In this document: in pieces, positions 10,059-18,860 of the stretch
Numbering within the stretch: the stretch's first letter is position 1
Layout: each line of letters opens with the position of its first letter
NCBI RefSeq assembly: GCF_004153225.1
Contig: NZ_SEMB01000010.1
Coordinates: 1-64,000, forward strand
DNA from: Sporolactobacillus sp. THM7-7
GTDB taxonomy: Bacteria; Bacillota; Bacilli; Bacillales; Sporolactobacillaceae
DNA: 64,000 bases
Reading direction: 5' to 3'
The notes under the pieces: generated by a model
Databases searched by the model: none
Seen by the model: the letters and a program-made list of their open reading frames with translations, nothing else
Told to the model about the DNA's origin: nothing
Made by a program: the position numbers and the translations under genes

Positions 10059-10899
10059 TCATCTTCACTTTGCTTTTTATTTCTTCATCTAGGGTTTCGT
10101 TCAAACTTCCCCGGCGATAGCCTTGCAAATCGAGTGTCGTATAAGCAAAACCTATTTTCCGAAATTTCTCTGAGATCTTGTCCATAACCGCCGTATCAAA
10201 GAAGAGGTGACGTTCTTCTGGTGCGACTTCAATCCGGGCTATGTTGCCATGATGATAGCGCACTCTCAGTTTCCTGATGTTTAAATCCTTAAGGACTTTT
10301 TCTGCGGCGCTGATTTTGTTCAGCTTTTCTTGAGTAATCGCTTCTCCATACTGGACACGAGAGGCCAGACAGCTGCTTGCCGGCTTATTCCAAGTCTTTA
10401 AGTGATAGAGTTTTGAGAAGTAACGGATATCTTCTTTGGTCATTCCGGCTTCCTTGAGCGGACTGACGACGCCGATTTCCCGCAACGCCCGCATGCCCGG
10501 ACGAAAGTCGTCCGTATCATCCAGATTAATGCCGGCAGCCAGCCAGCGGATGCCATGTTTCTTTGCTTCTTTCGCCATGCTGGTAAATTCTATGGTTTTA
10601 CAAAAATAGCATCGATTAACGGAATTATGCCGAAAAGCAGGGACATCCAATTGATTGAGATGGATGATCGAGTAATGGACCGCATGCTCTTTATAAAATG
10701 CTTTAACATCTTTCAAGTCATCTTCAGTAATGGTCGGAGACTGTATGGTCAGCGCAAGAGCTCCGTCTTTTAATTCTTCCTGAGCCACTTTTAATAGAAA
10801 GGTACTGTCCACGCCGCCTGAAAAGGCGATGGCTATTCGGTTATATTCATGAAGCCGTTGTTTCAAATGATTCAGCTTTGCAGCTCGTACATTTAACAT
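10039..10899 (-). CDS. larE: LarE, ATP-dependent sulfur transferase of the nickel-pincer pathway
   Basis: A 286-residue PP-loop ATPase with AFSGGVDST at residues 25-33. LarE adenylates the LarB product and converts its carboxylates to thiocarboxylates. C177 in [11 protein letters not shown] matches, by one residue, C176, the sulfur donor sacrificed by the L. plantarum enzyme. A CxxC pair is also present (RCYFCK, C97 and C100), giving a possible three-cysteine iron-sulfur site. ATG 10899 has AAAGGGG upstream; the frame continues upstream only through an intergenic repeat. Its end overlaps larB by 20 bases. Confidence 0.92.
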   Translation of the reverse strand: MLNVRAAKLNHLKQRLHEYNRIAIAFSGGVDSTFLLKVAQEELKDGALALTIQSPTITEDDLKDVKAFYKEHAVHYSIIHLNQLDVPAFRHNSVNRCYFCKTIEFTSMAKEAKKHGIRWLAAGINLDDTDDFRPGMRALREIGVVSPLKEAGMTKEDIRYFSKLYHLKTWNKPASSCLASRVQYGEAITQEKLNKISAAEKVLKDLNIRKLRVRYHHGNIARIEVAPEERHLFFDTAVMDKISEKFRKIGFAYTTLDLQGYRRGSLNETLDEEIKSKVKMNGHVSR

Positions 10900-10964
10900 G
10901 ATGAGAACCCCTTTAAAAAATGGCTCTGTTTCAATCAAATATTGTATTTTGCAGATAGAGGTGA

Positions 10965-11095
10965 TCGACGCGAAGCGCGAGACTCTTGCGGGATCAGCGA
11001 GCCAGGTGAGGCCCCGTAGGAAGCACCGTCTATTAGGCGTGCCGAGGAGCCTCACGGATCGCCCGCGGAAAGTGAGCGCTGAAAGCGTCAAATGA
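10965..11095. repeat. Bacillus-type intergenic palindromic repeat inside the lar operon
   Basis: A GC-rich, imperfectly palindromic block between larA and larE: GCGAGACTCTTGCGGGATC, then GAGCCAGGTGAGGCCCCG, answered by GAGGAGCCTCACGGATCG and CCCGCGGAAAGTGAGCG. It matches my memory of a repeat family common between Bacillaceae genes. A diverged relative lies at 38459-38560, and the 14-mer GCGAGACTCTTGCG recurs at 32329-32342. It does not code, although an open frame runs through it. Confidence 0.6.
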
Positions 11096-11202
11096 AAAAA
11101 CCGACTAAACCAACATTAAAGTTTAACAGAGCCAAAAAAATAAAAACATACAGCAGATGGAAAGCCGTTCAGTCTCAATATGGAGATGCTCGATATCAGA
11201 GA

Positions 11203-12477
11203 TTATTTGACAATAACGCCTAGTCCATCCGGGATGACGGTGACTTTAGCCTCTTTTCCTTCTTTGGCAAAGGCCCGGTTCATGGCCTCATCCAATGTCG
11301 TTGACAGCTCCATATGCATAGATGTCACGAGTTCAGGGTCAACAAGATCCGATACGATAATGACATGATGTTTACTGAGAATCCGGGCAAGAATTTGCGA
11401 TGTCCATTGATCGGGCACCGTCTCCTGACGCGGCGTATGCATCGCTTGATTCAGAAACTCACTGGGATCTTTGACATCCGCCAGATTTCGATAAAAGCCT
11501 TCGCCGCCGTGACCGTCCGCACAGCCGGCGACCATAATGATCACGCCGCCTTCTTTATTTGTCGCTTCCGCAGCCGTCATCCCTTTGACTGCCTGATAGA
11601 TATTCTGATCCAGAGGGTAGCCTCCGTTTGTCACGACGGTGATGTCGGAAGGGACTTTTTCGACTTCGGCCATCTTTTCAACAAACTGGCAACCTGCCTG
11701 GTGGGCTTTTTCCAGATCGCCGGCAAAACTCTTGATCACATGCTTTTCTTCGTCCAGGACGACATTTAGGATGAATTTCAGACCGGCGGTTTTAGCGGCA
11801 TAGAGCATATCCTGATGAATAGGATTATGGTGCAGATTGCCGGTACGCGCTTTATTGGAATCGATAAACTCACCGCAATGATTAGCCATAATCGTTTTAT
11901 AGGATGCAATACCCGGAAGAACAGATTTACGTCCTCCGGAAAAACCGGCAAAGAAATGCGATTCAATAAATCCCTCTGAAATCAGTAAATCTGCTTCAAC
12001 GGCGACTTTATTTATGATGCAAGGACCTCCGGAAGGCAGTGTACCGATTTTCACCATGGATGAGTCATCTTTTGAAACATGCATCACAATCTTTTCTTGA
12101 GCTACGATATCTTCTCCATACTTGTTCACCAGTTCATCATGTGTTGAAGGGCGATGAAAGCCTGTTGCAACCAAAATTTTTATATCCGCGTCCGGTTCAG
12201 CCGAACGGATACGGCGCAGCAAAATAGGCATGGTTATTTTTGAAGGAACCGGTCGTGTGTGATCCGAACTAATGATCACGATATTTTTTTTCCCTTTTAC
12301 AAGGTCTTCCAGTTTGGGCGAACCAATCGGATGGTCCAGCGAGTGTTCGACAATTTCCTGTTCCGACTGATTGACTTGTATATTTCCAGCTTGAGATTTT
12401 AAAATGCCGGCGAGTCTTTCATCCTCGATCGTTAACGTTAAAGTCTTTTTGTCATAAGGTAATTTTATCGTTGCCAT
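11203..12477 (-). CDS. larA: Nickel-dependent lactate racemase LarA
   Basis: A 424-residue enzyme that interconverts L- and D-lactate by hydride transfer to a nickel-pincer nucleotide. With the ATG at 12477 (AGGAG 8 bases upstream) the residues fall on the L. plantarum numbering as I recall it: H108 in ATGFHRP, H174 in FIESHFF, K184 in SGGRKSVLPG (the covalent cofactor lysine) and H200 in MANHCGE. DHTRPVPS near residue 72 is also conserved. An ATG two codons upstream lies too close to the ribosome site. It leads the larA-larE-larB-larC-larD-nickel-permease array, with a LysR regulator upstream. Confidence 0.93.
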   Translation of the reverse strand: MATIKLPYDKKTLTLTIEDERLAGILKSQAGNIQVNQSEQEIVEHSLDHPIGSPKLEDLVKGKKNIVIISSDHTRPVPSKITMPILLRRIRSAEPDADIKILVATGFHRPSTHDELVNKYGEDIVAQEKIVMHVSKDDSSMVKIGTLPSGGPCIINKVAVEADLLISEGFIESHFFAGFSGGRKSVLPGIASYKTIMANHCGEFIDSNKARTGNLHHNPIHQDMLYAAKTAGLKFILNVVLDEEKHVIKSFAGDLEKAHQAGCQFVEKMAEVEKVPSDITVVTNGGYPLDQNIYQAVKGMTAAEATNKEGGVIIMVAGCADGHGGEGFYRNLADVKDPSEFLNQAMHTPRQETVPDQWTSQILARILSKHHVIIVSDLVDPELVTSMHMELSTTLDEAMNRAFAKEGKEAKVTVIPDGLGVIVK

Positions 12478-12683
12478 TTTCATTTCTCCTTATTGTCTTC
12501 GAAAATAACGCCATTCGTTTCGACAGGAATGCGCATTCCTTGGGTTGCTGAGCTCAATAAGAAGCATACACCCGTTTCTCATGTTCTGTATAACAAATAT
12601 TAAAGATGGCAGTCATAAGAAAAATTCATGACAGAAAAACCAAACATTATGTGAACGGCTGTAAAAAAAGAGAATAATGACAT

Positions 12684-12710
12684 AAAAAAACTTGCCGATC
12701 GGCAAGTTTT
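12684..12710 (-). terminator. Terminator between the LysR gene and larA
   Basis: A perfect 24-base palindrome (arms 12687-12698 and 12699-12710, core GATC) reads on the minus strand as a hairpin running into seven T. It separates transcription of the regulator from larA, so larA needs its own promoter within 12478-12683. Confidence 0.75.
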
Positions 12711-12758
12711 CAGGCGAAGCGCTCGTTTCTGGTATAGTGAGTGGATAAACGGTCCGGC

Positions 12759-13694
12759 TTAGCCGTTAGAGCAGCATGTTTCATCCATTCTAAAGGCTTT
12801 GTTCAACTTAATCACATAATCGATAAATACTTTCATGACATGATACTTGGGGTTTTCTTTTTTATATAATAGATACGTTTTCAAATCAAACACCGGATCA
12901 ATGTAATATTGCGTATTCGGCCGGTGGTTTTCATGAAGCGCGGTTAACAGGCGTTCAGGAAGCATGGCTCCTGCGTGATTCTCTTTACAATAATTAATAA
13001 TAGCGTAAGGCGTAGAAAGCTGGACCGTCGCTTGAGGCTTTGCATGGATATGATTCGTCAAATAATCTTCTGTGATCGTACTCATTAAATAGTGTGCGGG
13101 ATATTTGACAAAAGGGAATTGAAAAATGGTTTGCGCCGCAATCTTTTTTCCGGAAATGGATAGTTTCGGCGCATAGTAGACAATTCGATCGGTTCTGAAA
13201 AACGCTTGATTGTAAGCACCTATTTCCATATTAGATGAGAGAAAGGTTGATGCAATATCAATGTTTTCATGTTTCAGGGATTGAATCAACGTATCTTTCT
13301 CCATACTGTAGACAGTAATAAATATGTTGGAATATTTTTGGTGAAAGTAGGCGGCGTGCTGATTCATTAAGACATCGCCAAGTGAGGTTAATACCCCGAC
13401 TTTCAGCTCTAATGGTTTCTTACCCGTGATTTGCTGCATATCATAGATCATGGCTCGCAAATTCGGGAGAATCTCATTGAGCTTTCTATAGAAAAACTCC
13501 CCTTCCGGCGTCAGATGACTTCCGCGATTGGAGCGTTCAATAAGCTGAACGCCGATGGTTTTTTCCAGTTTCTTCATTTGAAAACTGAAGGCGGATTGAG
13601 TGACGTTTGCCTCGTCTGCAGCCAGTGAGAAGTTTTTCACTCTTCCGTATATCAGAAAATTTTCCAGTTCAGTGATGCTTGGCATGTTGACCAT
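12759..13694 (-). CDS. LysR-family transcriptional regulator, probable lar regulator
   Basis: A 311-residue LysR-type regulator: an N-terminal winged helix-turn-helix (residues about 5-65, with FSLAADEANVTQSAFSFQMK and LTPEGEFFYRK) and a C-terminal substrate-binding-like effector domain (from about residue 95, LELKVGVLTSLGDVL). ATG 13694 has AGGGG 9 bases upstream. It lies directly upstream of larA on the same strand with a terminator between. By position it may control the racemase operon in response to lactate. The L. plantarum regulator LarR belongs to a different (Crp-Fnr) family, so this would be a replaced regulator. The target is inferred only from position. Confidence 0.82.
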   Translation of the reverse strand: MVNMPSITELENFLIYGRVKNFSLAADEANVTQSAFSFQMKKLEKTIGVQLIERSNRGSHLTPEGEFFYRKLNEILPNLRAMIYDMQQITGKKPLELKVGVLTSLGDVLMNQHAAYFHQKYSNIFITVYSMEKDTLIQSLKHENIDIASTFLSSNMEIGAYNQAFFRTDRIVYYAPKLSISGKKIAAQTIFQFPFVKYPAHYLMSTITEDYLTNHIHAKPQATVQLSTPYAIINYCKENHAGAMLPERLLTALHENHRPNTQYYIDPVFDLKTYLLYKKENPKYHVMKVFIDYVIKLNKAFRMDETCCSNG

Positions 13695-13870
13695 TCATTT
13701 CATCCCCTAACGATTAACGTGCCAAAAGGTCGAGCACATGAGCGGACTCATTGTTCCACACAATTTATCTTTTTAGTCTAGATACGTCTCGTCAGGCTGT
13801 AAAGATCATTTGTCACAAAACAGAGAAGAATTTGGTTCCAATATTTCCTGGTGTTCTGATGTGAATTGCT

Positions 13871-14083
13871 TTGTTTGTGTTTTTCCCTTCGAAACAAGAT
13901 TCGAAGGAAGATAGGCGAGCCGCCGAACGCGTCAAGGTTCTCGCTGATATCTGCTTCAAGGGCGTTACCGACGATAACGAGGTCGTGCGCAGGTCGGAGA
14001 ATCTGCTTGACAATGCATTAATTTTGGCAGGCAAGTACGACCTTTTTCTTGAAGCAATTCTTGAGTCTCACAGGACGAAGTGA
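13871..14083 (+). pseudogene. Decayed MazG-like relic
   Basis: The last 30 codons of this frame read SENLLDNALILAGKYDLFLE, then AILESHRTK and a stop. They match closely the end of the MazG-like gene at 5428-5749 (GNVLILAGKYDLSLEEILES), but the catalytic first half is missing or scrambled. It looks like a paralogous copy reduced to its C-terminus. The two copies flank the lactate racemase cluster in the same orientation. Confidence 0.55.
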
Positions 14084-14157
14084 ATAAAACGGAATAATGA
14101 ATGTGATGCAAGAATAAGCTGATGGAGGGATTGACGATACGCATCCTAAAAAAGATA

Positions 14158-14796
14158 TTACATATTCGATTCCTCGGAGCGGGGATGATACGTCATCCTA
14201 TTTCGTATGCTATTCCATAAATAAAGTGCGCTTTTATATCCTAGATAGCCTAGGGCCGTGCCGATTCCGTTGCAGATAACGTCATCGATATCAACCGCAC
14301 GTCCGAAAGTGCCCGCCGCAATTTCTAAAAACTGCAGGCATTCGATACCAACCGATAGGACAATACCAAAAAGCAATGTGCTTTTGAACGATTTAAACCG
14401 GTGCCAGCAGATCGGGGCTAATGCGCCTAGCGGCATGAACAGTAGAATGTTTCCGCCAACATTTCTGAGAATCAGTTTGATCATGAACGCTGAATCACCG
14501 CCATAAGCGGTACCGATTGAACCGATTTCACGAACAATGGATAAGAGCGGTACGCTATTCACGTTACGCTCAATATTGGATAAATACATATTCGAACTTA
14601 TACCAAAACTTAATGGAAATAATGTTATCGAAGCGACGAGGAACAGATAGAAGGCAAAGAAAAAACACATCGTTTCACTGAACCAGCCGATCGGTTTATG
14701 ATTCTTATGTTTGATCCGTATAAACAGTCCCCGCACGATGGTATAGAAAAAAAGGCCAACAAAAGCAAACATACTACTCTCATGCAGATAGAACAT
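14158..14796 (-). CDS. VanZ-family membrane protein
   Basis: A 212-residue protein with about five membrane segments. The VanZ signature is in the second half: RNVGGNILLFMPLGALAP, then SVGIECLQF and GRAVDIDDVICNGIGTALGY. VanZ itself gives low-level teicoplanin resistance; most chromosomal relatives have no proven role, so no resistance is claimed. It is alone on the minus strand between a gene relic and the lipid kinase. Confidence 0.8.
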   Translation of the reverse strand: MFYLHESSMFAFVGLFFYTIVRGLFIRIKHKNHKPIGWFSETMCFFFAFYLFLVASITLFPLSFGISSNMYLSNIERNVNSVPLLSIVREIGSIGTAYGGDSAFMIKLILRNVGGNILLFMPLGALAPICWHRFKSFKSTLLFGIVLSVGIECLQFLEIAAGTFGRAVDIDDVICNGIGTALGYLGYKSALYLWNSIRNRMTYHPRSEESNM

Positions 14797-15026
14797 GCTA
14801 AAACACCACTTTCTATTAACAAGCTGGCGCCACTATTCGGCCGCTGCTTTTCCCCTACTATTCATCTCTATAATCATCATACAGGAATCCGATAATCGGG
14901 AGCCAGTTATGACAGCGATTACTTTTAAAATTTTATTATAAATTTTAAATAAAAGCGAGGCAGAGGGGGCGTAAAGGGATCGCGGAAAAATGAAACGTGG
15001 TGCTTTATAGGCTTTTTGAAAGTACG

Positions 15027-15917
15027 CTAAATCACATACAGCGTATGCGGTTTAATGCGCAGTTGGGCGGGGTTTTGATCTATGATTTCTCCATCGCCGT
15101 GAATAAGCAGGGGGGCGGGAGAAGAAATGTTCAGTTCTCTTCCTCTTATTATTTCGATGGCGGAGGAAGATACATGAGCACCGTTGAAAACCAAAGGAAA
15201 AAGGCGTAATAAGGCCCATTTGGAAATGCCTCGGACAATGCAAATGTCAAATAAGCCGTCGTTGCTGCTGGCGTGCGGGCAAATTCGGAGTCCCCCGGCA
15301 TAATAGGGCAGATTCGCAATGGCGACAAACCAGACCTTTTTGAAGTGATACGGCTTGCGATCAATGGTTAATGTCATGTCCATCGGTTTGTAGCGAGCTA
15401 AAATGTTCAATGCATGGATCATGTACGAGACTTTCCCAAGATGAAGGACGTTCAGCCATTTTTTGCGCTTTGAGGTATTGGCCGCTTCGGCGACTTCCCC
15501 AAATCCGATCGCGGCGACGGAACAAAAAGGGGTGGCATTAACGTAACCGATGTCGATGATCTTCGGCTTTCCGGTTAAAATGCGCCGCAGAGCTTTCTCA
15601 TGATTTAACGGTATGCCCAGCCCTCGTGAAAAATCGTTGCCCGACCCGGCCGGGATGATGCCGAGCGGTGTTTTTGTACCGATCAGGCCGGCCGCGACTT
15701 CATGGATTGTCCCGTCCCCGCCGATGACAATGATCGCGGTGAATCGGCGCTGACACATCAGATTTTGAATGAAGAGAGCGTCTTGTTCCGGTTCCGTAAA
15801 ATGAACGCAGTAAGGAATATTTTGTTCATCGAGCGTTTTTTTGACTTGTAGCCACGTTTTGAATCCTCGGCCGTTCCCCGAGCGTTTATTCACGATGAGA
15901 CAGTACAATGCAATCAC
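15027..15917 (-). CDS. YegS/BmrU-type diacylglycerol kinase family lipid kinase
   Basis: A 296-residue protein with the DAG-kinase catalytic signature: VIGGDGTIHEVAAGL near residue 65, then LGIIPAGSGNDFSRGLGIP. The second half is the beta-rich domain seen in DgkB, YegS and BmrU, with GLFDICIV and a C-terminal DGE. Such enzymes phosphorylate lipids such as diacylglycerol at the membrane; it may be DgkB or a paralogue. The start (GTG 15917) has no strong ribosome site, and a TTG three codons in is an alternative. Confidence 0.85.
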   Translation of the reverse strand: MIALYCLIVNKRSGNGRGFKTWLQVKKTLDEQNIPYCVHFTEPEQDALFIQNLMCQRRFTAIIVIGGDGTIHEVAAGLIGTKTPLGIIPAGSGNDFSRGLGIPLNHEKALRRILTGKPKIIDIGYVNATPFCSVAAIGFGEVAEAANTSKRKKWLNVLHLGKVSYMIHALNILARYKPMDMTLTIDRKPYHFKKVWFVAIANLPYYAGGLRICPHASSNDGLFDICIVRGISKWALLRLFPLVFNGAHVSSSAIEIIRGRELNISSPAPLLIHGDGEIIDQNPAQLRIKPHTLYVI

Positions 15918-16160
15918 CCATCTTTTTTTGCTGCTTTTTTACGTGTTTGAAAGAGTAATAATCCATTATAGCCTTGTCATCCCCCGATTATACGGAAAGG
16001 GTAGAGTGTCGCAGTTTTTCGGTGCGGTGAAGACGCCTTTTCCCGGTCGGATTTTATAAATGATCGAGCAACGCCGATGTTTTTTTTCAAATCATGCATA
16101 ACCCAGGTTGAATCCGGACAAATTATAAGTTGGATGTGCGGGAAGAAGAGGTGGAACGTC

Positions 16161-17390
16161 TTGAAAGCATTGCAGTTCGATTACCGGTTAGATCGTTACC
16201 TTTTAAGTAAGTTCGCGGGAAAATTCGATCGCTCCATATACTGGAATACGAAAGTGTCCTGTTTACGATTTCAAGAGGAGCCGGAACCGACTTTGCCAAA
16301 TGCCGACTGGGTCAAAGTCAAAGTCAAATACGGCGGGATATGCGGCAGCGACTTAAATCTGCTTCTATTAAGGGACAGTCCGGCCGTCTCGTCATTTGTC
16401 ACCTTTCCATTCACGATCGGTCATGAAATCGTCGGGGCAATTGCCGACAAAGGTCGCGGCGCCGGTTGCTTGAAAATCGGTGACCGCGTCGTGATCGACC
16501 CCATCTTGTCTTGTGCGGCCAGAGGCATTGCCGAACCGTGCCCGGCCTGCCGCAAAGGCGACTTCAGTTTGTGCGCCCATAAAACCGACGGAAACGTCTC
16601 GCCGGGATTATTAATCGGCGCGTGCCACGATACCGGGGGCGGCTGGAGCGCTTATCTTGTCGCGCACAAGAGTCAGGTGTTTTCTTTGCCAGATGAAGTC
16701 GATGATTTGAACGGTGCCCTGATCGAGCCTTTCAGCTGCGCTTTGCACAGTGTCCTGCGTAATCTGCCGGGACGGGGGGACACGGTTCTCGTCATCGGTG
16801 GGGGCGTGATCGGTCTGTGCATCATTGCGGCCATTCGCGCCCTCGATATTGACTGCCGCATCGTCGCTTTAGTGAAACATGACTTTCAGGCCCGGCTTGC
16901 CTCGTATTACGGTGCCGACGACATCACCAGGCTCCGGAAGGATACATACATTGATGAACTGGCGAAATCCCTTCATGCGAAGGCACTAAAACCGCTTTTC
17001 GGTTCAGCGGTGATCCAGGGTGGGGCGAAGACGGTCTTTGAATGCGTCGGCACAAAACGGAGTATTAATGATGCTTTGCGGTTTTCCGCAAATGGCGGAA
17101 AAGTGGTGCTGCTTGGGCTGGCCGGAATTGTGGACGGCGTCGACTGGACGACGGTTTGGCTGAACGAACTCGATGTCAAAGGCAGCTTCTCGTACAGCAC
17201 GGAAAAATACAAGGGGCGAAGCATGCGGACCTTCGAGGTGGCGATTGATCTGATACGCCGCAGAAAAGTCGATCTGTCCCCGCTTATCACGCACCGCTTT
17301 CCGCTAGAAGATTACCGAAACGCCTTGAGCACTGCCGCTCATAAAAGAAGGGGCGCTGCATTAAAAGTTGTCTTTGAACCGAATCGTTAA
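16161..17390 (+). CDS. Zinc-dependent alcohol dehydrogenase (MDR superfamily)
   Basis: A 409-residue medium-chain dehydrogenase. The N-terminal GroES-like domain carries the catalytic-zinc residues (GGICGSDL and GHEIVG) and a structural-zinc loop with four cysteines in C-x8-C-x2-C-x7-C spacing. The Rossmann part contains LVIGGGVIGLC. It starts at TTG 16161, where GAGGTGG lies 6 bases upstream; the frame continues upstream without a better site. The class II aldolase-like gene follows 18 bases downstream, so the two form an operon, probably acting on the same sugar-like or polyol-derived substrate. The substrate is unknown; NAD use is the family norm. Confidence 0.85.
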   Translation: MKALQFDYRLDRYLLSKFAGKFDRSIYWNTKVSCLRFQEEPEPTLPNADWVKVKVKYGGICGSDLNLLLLRDSPAVSSFVTFPFTIGHEIVGAIADKGRGAGCLKIGDRVVIDPILSCAARGIAEPCPACRKGDFSLCAHKTDGNVSPGLLIGACHDTGGGWSAYLVAHKSQVFSLPDEVDDLNGALIEPFSCALHSVLRNLPGRGDTVLVIGGGVIGLCIIAAIRALDIDCRIVALVKHDFQARLASYYGADDITRLRKDTYIDELAKSLHAKALKPLFGSAVIQGGAKTVFECVGTKRSINDALRFSANGGKVVLLGLAGIVDGVDWTTVWLNELDVKGSFSYSTEKYKGRSMRTFEVAIDLIRRRKVDLSPLITHRFPLEDYRNALSTAAHKRRGAALKVVFEPNR

Positions 17391-17408
17391 TGTTAGGAGG
17401 AAAAAACA

Positions 17409-18497
17409 ATGAAAAATTTTACATTTACAGGTTCCGCAGAGAGTCCTATTCTTTCATGGTTTACGAAGCGGTTAAAGGATCGATTTGTTACCGAGGGGTA
17501 CCGGTATGACGAAGAACCCGGAGATGATATTCAGCTCGTCTTTAATGTCATTGACGAAGAAAAGCCCCGGCCGTACCGGAGAAAAGCGCAGGCGACGTTT
17601 GTCGTGTCTCTTCTCGAGACGGATCACGAACCGGAGCATCCTTTTATCCATGCCTATCCTTATCTCGTGCGATCCCTTTCGAACCATTTGATTTTGCTCG
17701 TTCCAGATGGAGAAGAAGCACATGCGTTTTTCATCACTCCGGAACAGGGCTGTTATAAGATGACGTATCAACCCAATGAGGAAGAGACCTTTTTTCAAAA
17801 TGTGTATCACCGGCTGGAACCGGTCGCTTCGTCGCAACTGGTCATCGATAATGACTTTATCGACGACTTGCAGGAAGATCTTTGGGATGGCAACGAAATT
17901 ACACAGAAGATGGGCCGGTCCGGAAAGAAGCTGGATGATATGCATCTATTGCCCGCACCTTTCCCGATTGAAGAGTATTTAACGCCCAGAGATATGCGTC
18001 ACGTAAAAAAACTGTATGGCATGGGCGGGCTAAGTTACGGCAATTTAAGCAGCCGTCAGAACAGGCGGAATTTCTGGATGAGCGCAAGCGGCATTAATAA
18101 AGCGAAAATGCGTGTGATTGGGCAGGATATTTTATACATCAAACGGTTTAATTCGGAGCGAAATTCGATGGAAATCAGCGTGCCGCCTCATATCTCCCCG
18201 AGAAGAGCGTCGGTCGATGCGATTGAGCACTGGATGATCTATCAGGAGCATCCGAGCGTCGGGGCGATTGTTCACGTACACGCGTGGATGGACGGTGTGA
18301 AAGCGACGGAAATAAACTATCCTTGCGGCACTTACCAACTGGCAAAAACGGTTGCGGGTCTCGTCAGGGAGGCCGATGATCCGTCGAGAGCAGTCATCGG
18401 ACTGAAAAACCATGGGCTGACGATTACCGGCCGCGATTTGGATGATATTTTTGAACGGATAGACGGCCGGATTCTTGCCCAGGTGCCGATGGCGTAA
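17409..18497 (+). CDS. Class II aldolase/adducin family protein with N-terminal extension
   Basis: A 362-residue protein. The C-terminal half (from about residue 190) is a class II aldolase fold: GGLSYGNLSSR, the zinc-binding VGAIVHVHAW and the third histidine in GLKNHGLTITG. The first 180 residues are an acidic extension with no motif I recognise. Class II aldolases of this branch cleave or epimerise sugar phosphates such as fuculose- or ribulose-phosphates. It starts at ATG 17409 with TTAGGAGG upstream and is cotranscribed with the dehydrogenase. The pairing suggests a small catabolic or detoxifying pathway, substrate unknown. Confidence 0.8.
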   Translation: MKNFTFTGSAESPILSWFTKRLKDRFVTEGYRYDEEPGDDIQLVFNVIDEEKPRPYRRKAQATFVVSLLETDHEPEHPFIHAYPYLVRSLSNHLILLVPDGEEAHAFFITPEQGCYKMTYQPNEEETFFQNVYHRLEPVASSQLVIDNDFIDDLQEDLWDGNEITQKMGRSGKKLDDMHLLPAPFPIEEYLTPRDMRHVKKLYGMGGLSYGNLSSRQNRRNFWMSASGINKAKMRVIGQDILYIKRFNSERNSMEISVPPHISPRRASVDAIEHWMIYQEHPSVGAIVHVHAWMDGVKATEINYPCGTYQLAKTVAGLVREADDPSRAVIGLKNHGLTITGRDLDDIFERIDGRILAQVPMA

Positions 18498-18860
18498 TTT
18501 TAAAAAATCATGGAATGCCTTGCCGTCCGTAGTTGTTTCACGGAGCAAGGCCTTCTTTTTCTGTAAAAAAGAAGGCGATTGAGGTATAATAACGGTAGCA
18601 ATAAAGTACTCATTTTCGCGCACGGCTTTCGGCAAAGCCGTTCTTCTTTATACGATAAGCATAATCAATTTTAGCGGAATGTAATATAAGAAGAACGAGG
18701 GCTCCCGGGCGCCGAGGGTTTGGCATCGCCAGTTTTTCTTTAAAATTTCAGGGCAAAGCAGAAATTCTTATTTTCTGCGCATCAAATTTGTAAGCGGTAT
18801 CATATTATGTAAAAGGTGAAAATAAGCAGCATATCCTAAAGATAGGGGCGAGCATAGCGC
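18498..18860. other. Intergenic region upstream of glcD
   Basis: No gene is visible in these 363 bases. A perfect 11-bp hairpin at 18550-18576 follows the aldolase gene but has no T-run, so it is a doubtful terminator. The glcD promoter must lie here; I could not single it out. Confidence 0.4.

Noticed and set aside
10900-11091. 64-residue N-terminal extension of LarE
   Set aside because: It is translated from an intergenic repeat; the ATG at 10899 has a good ribosome site and matches the length of known LarE proteins.
18550-18576. Perfect hairpin after the aldolase gene as a terminator
   Set aside because: It has no T-run on the plus strand, and the loop-side of the stem is all A/T; evidence is insufficient.
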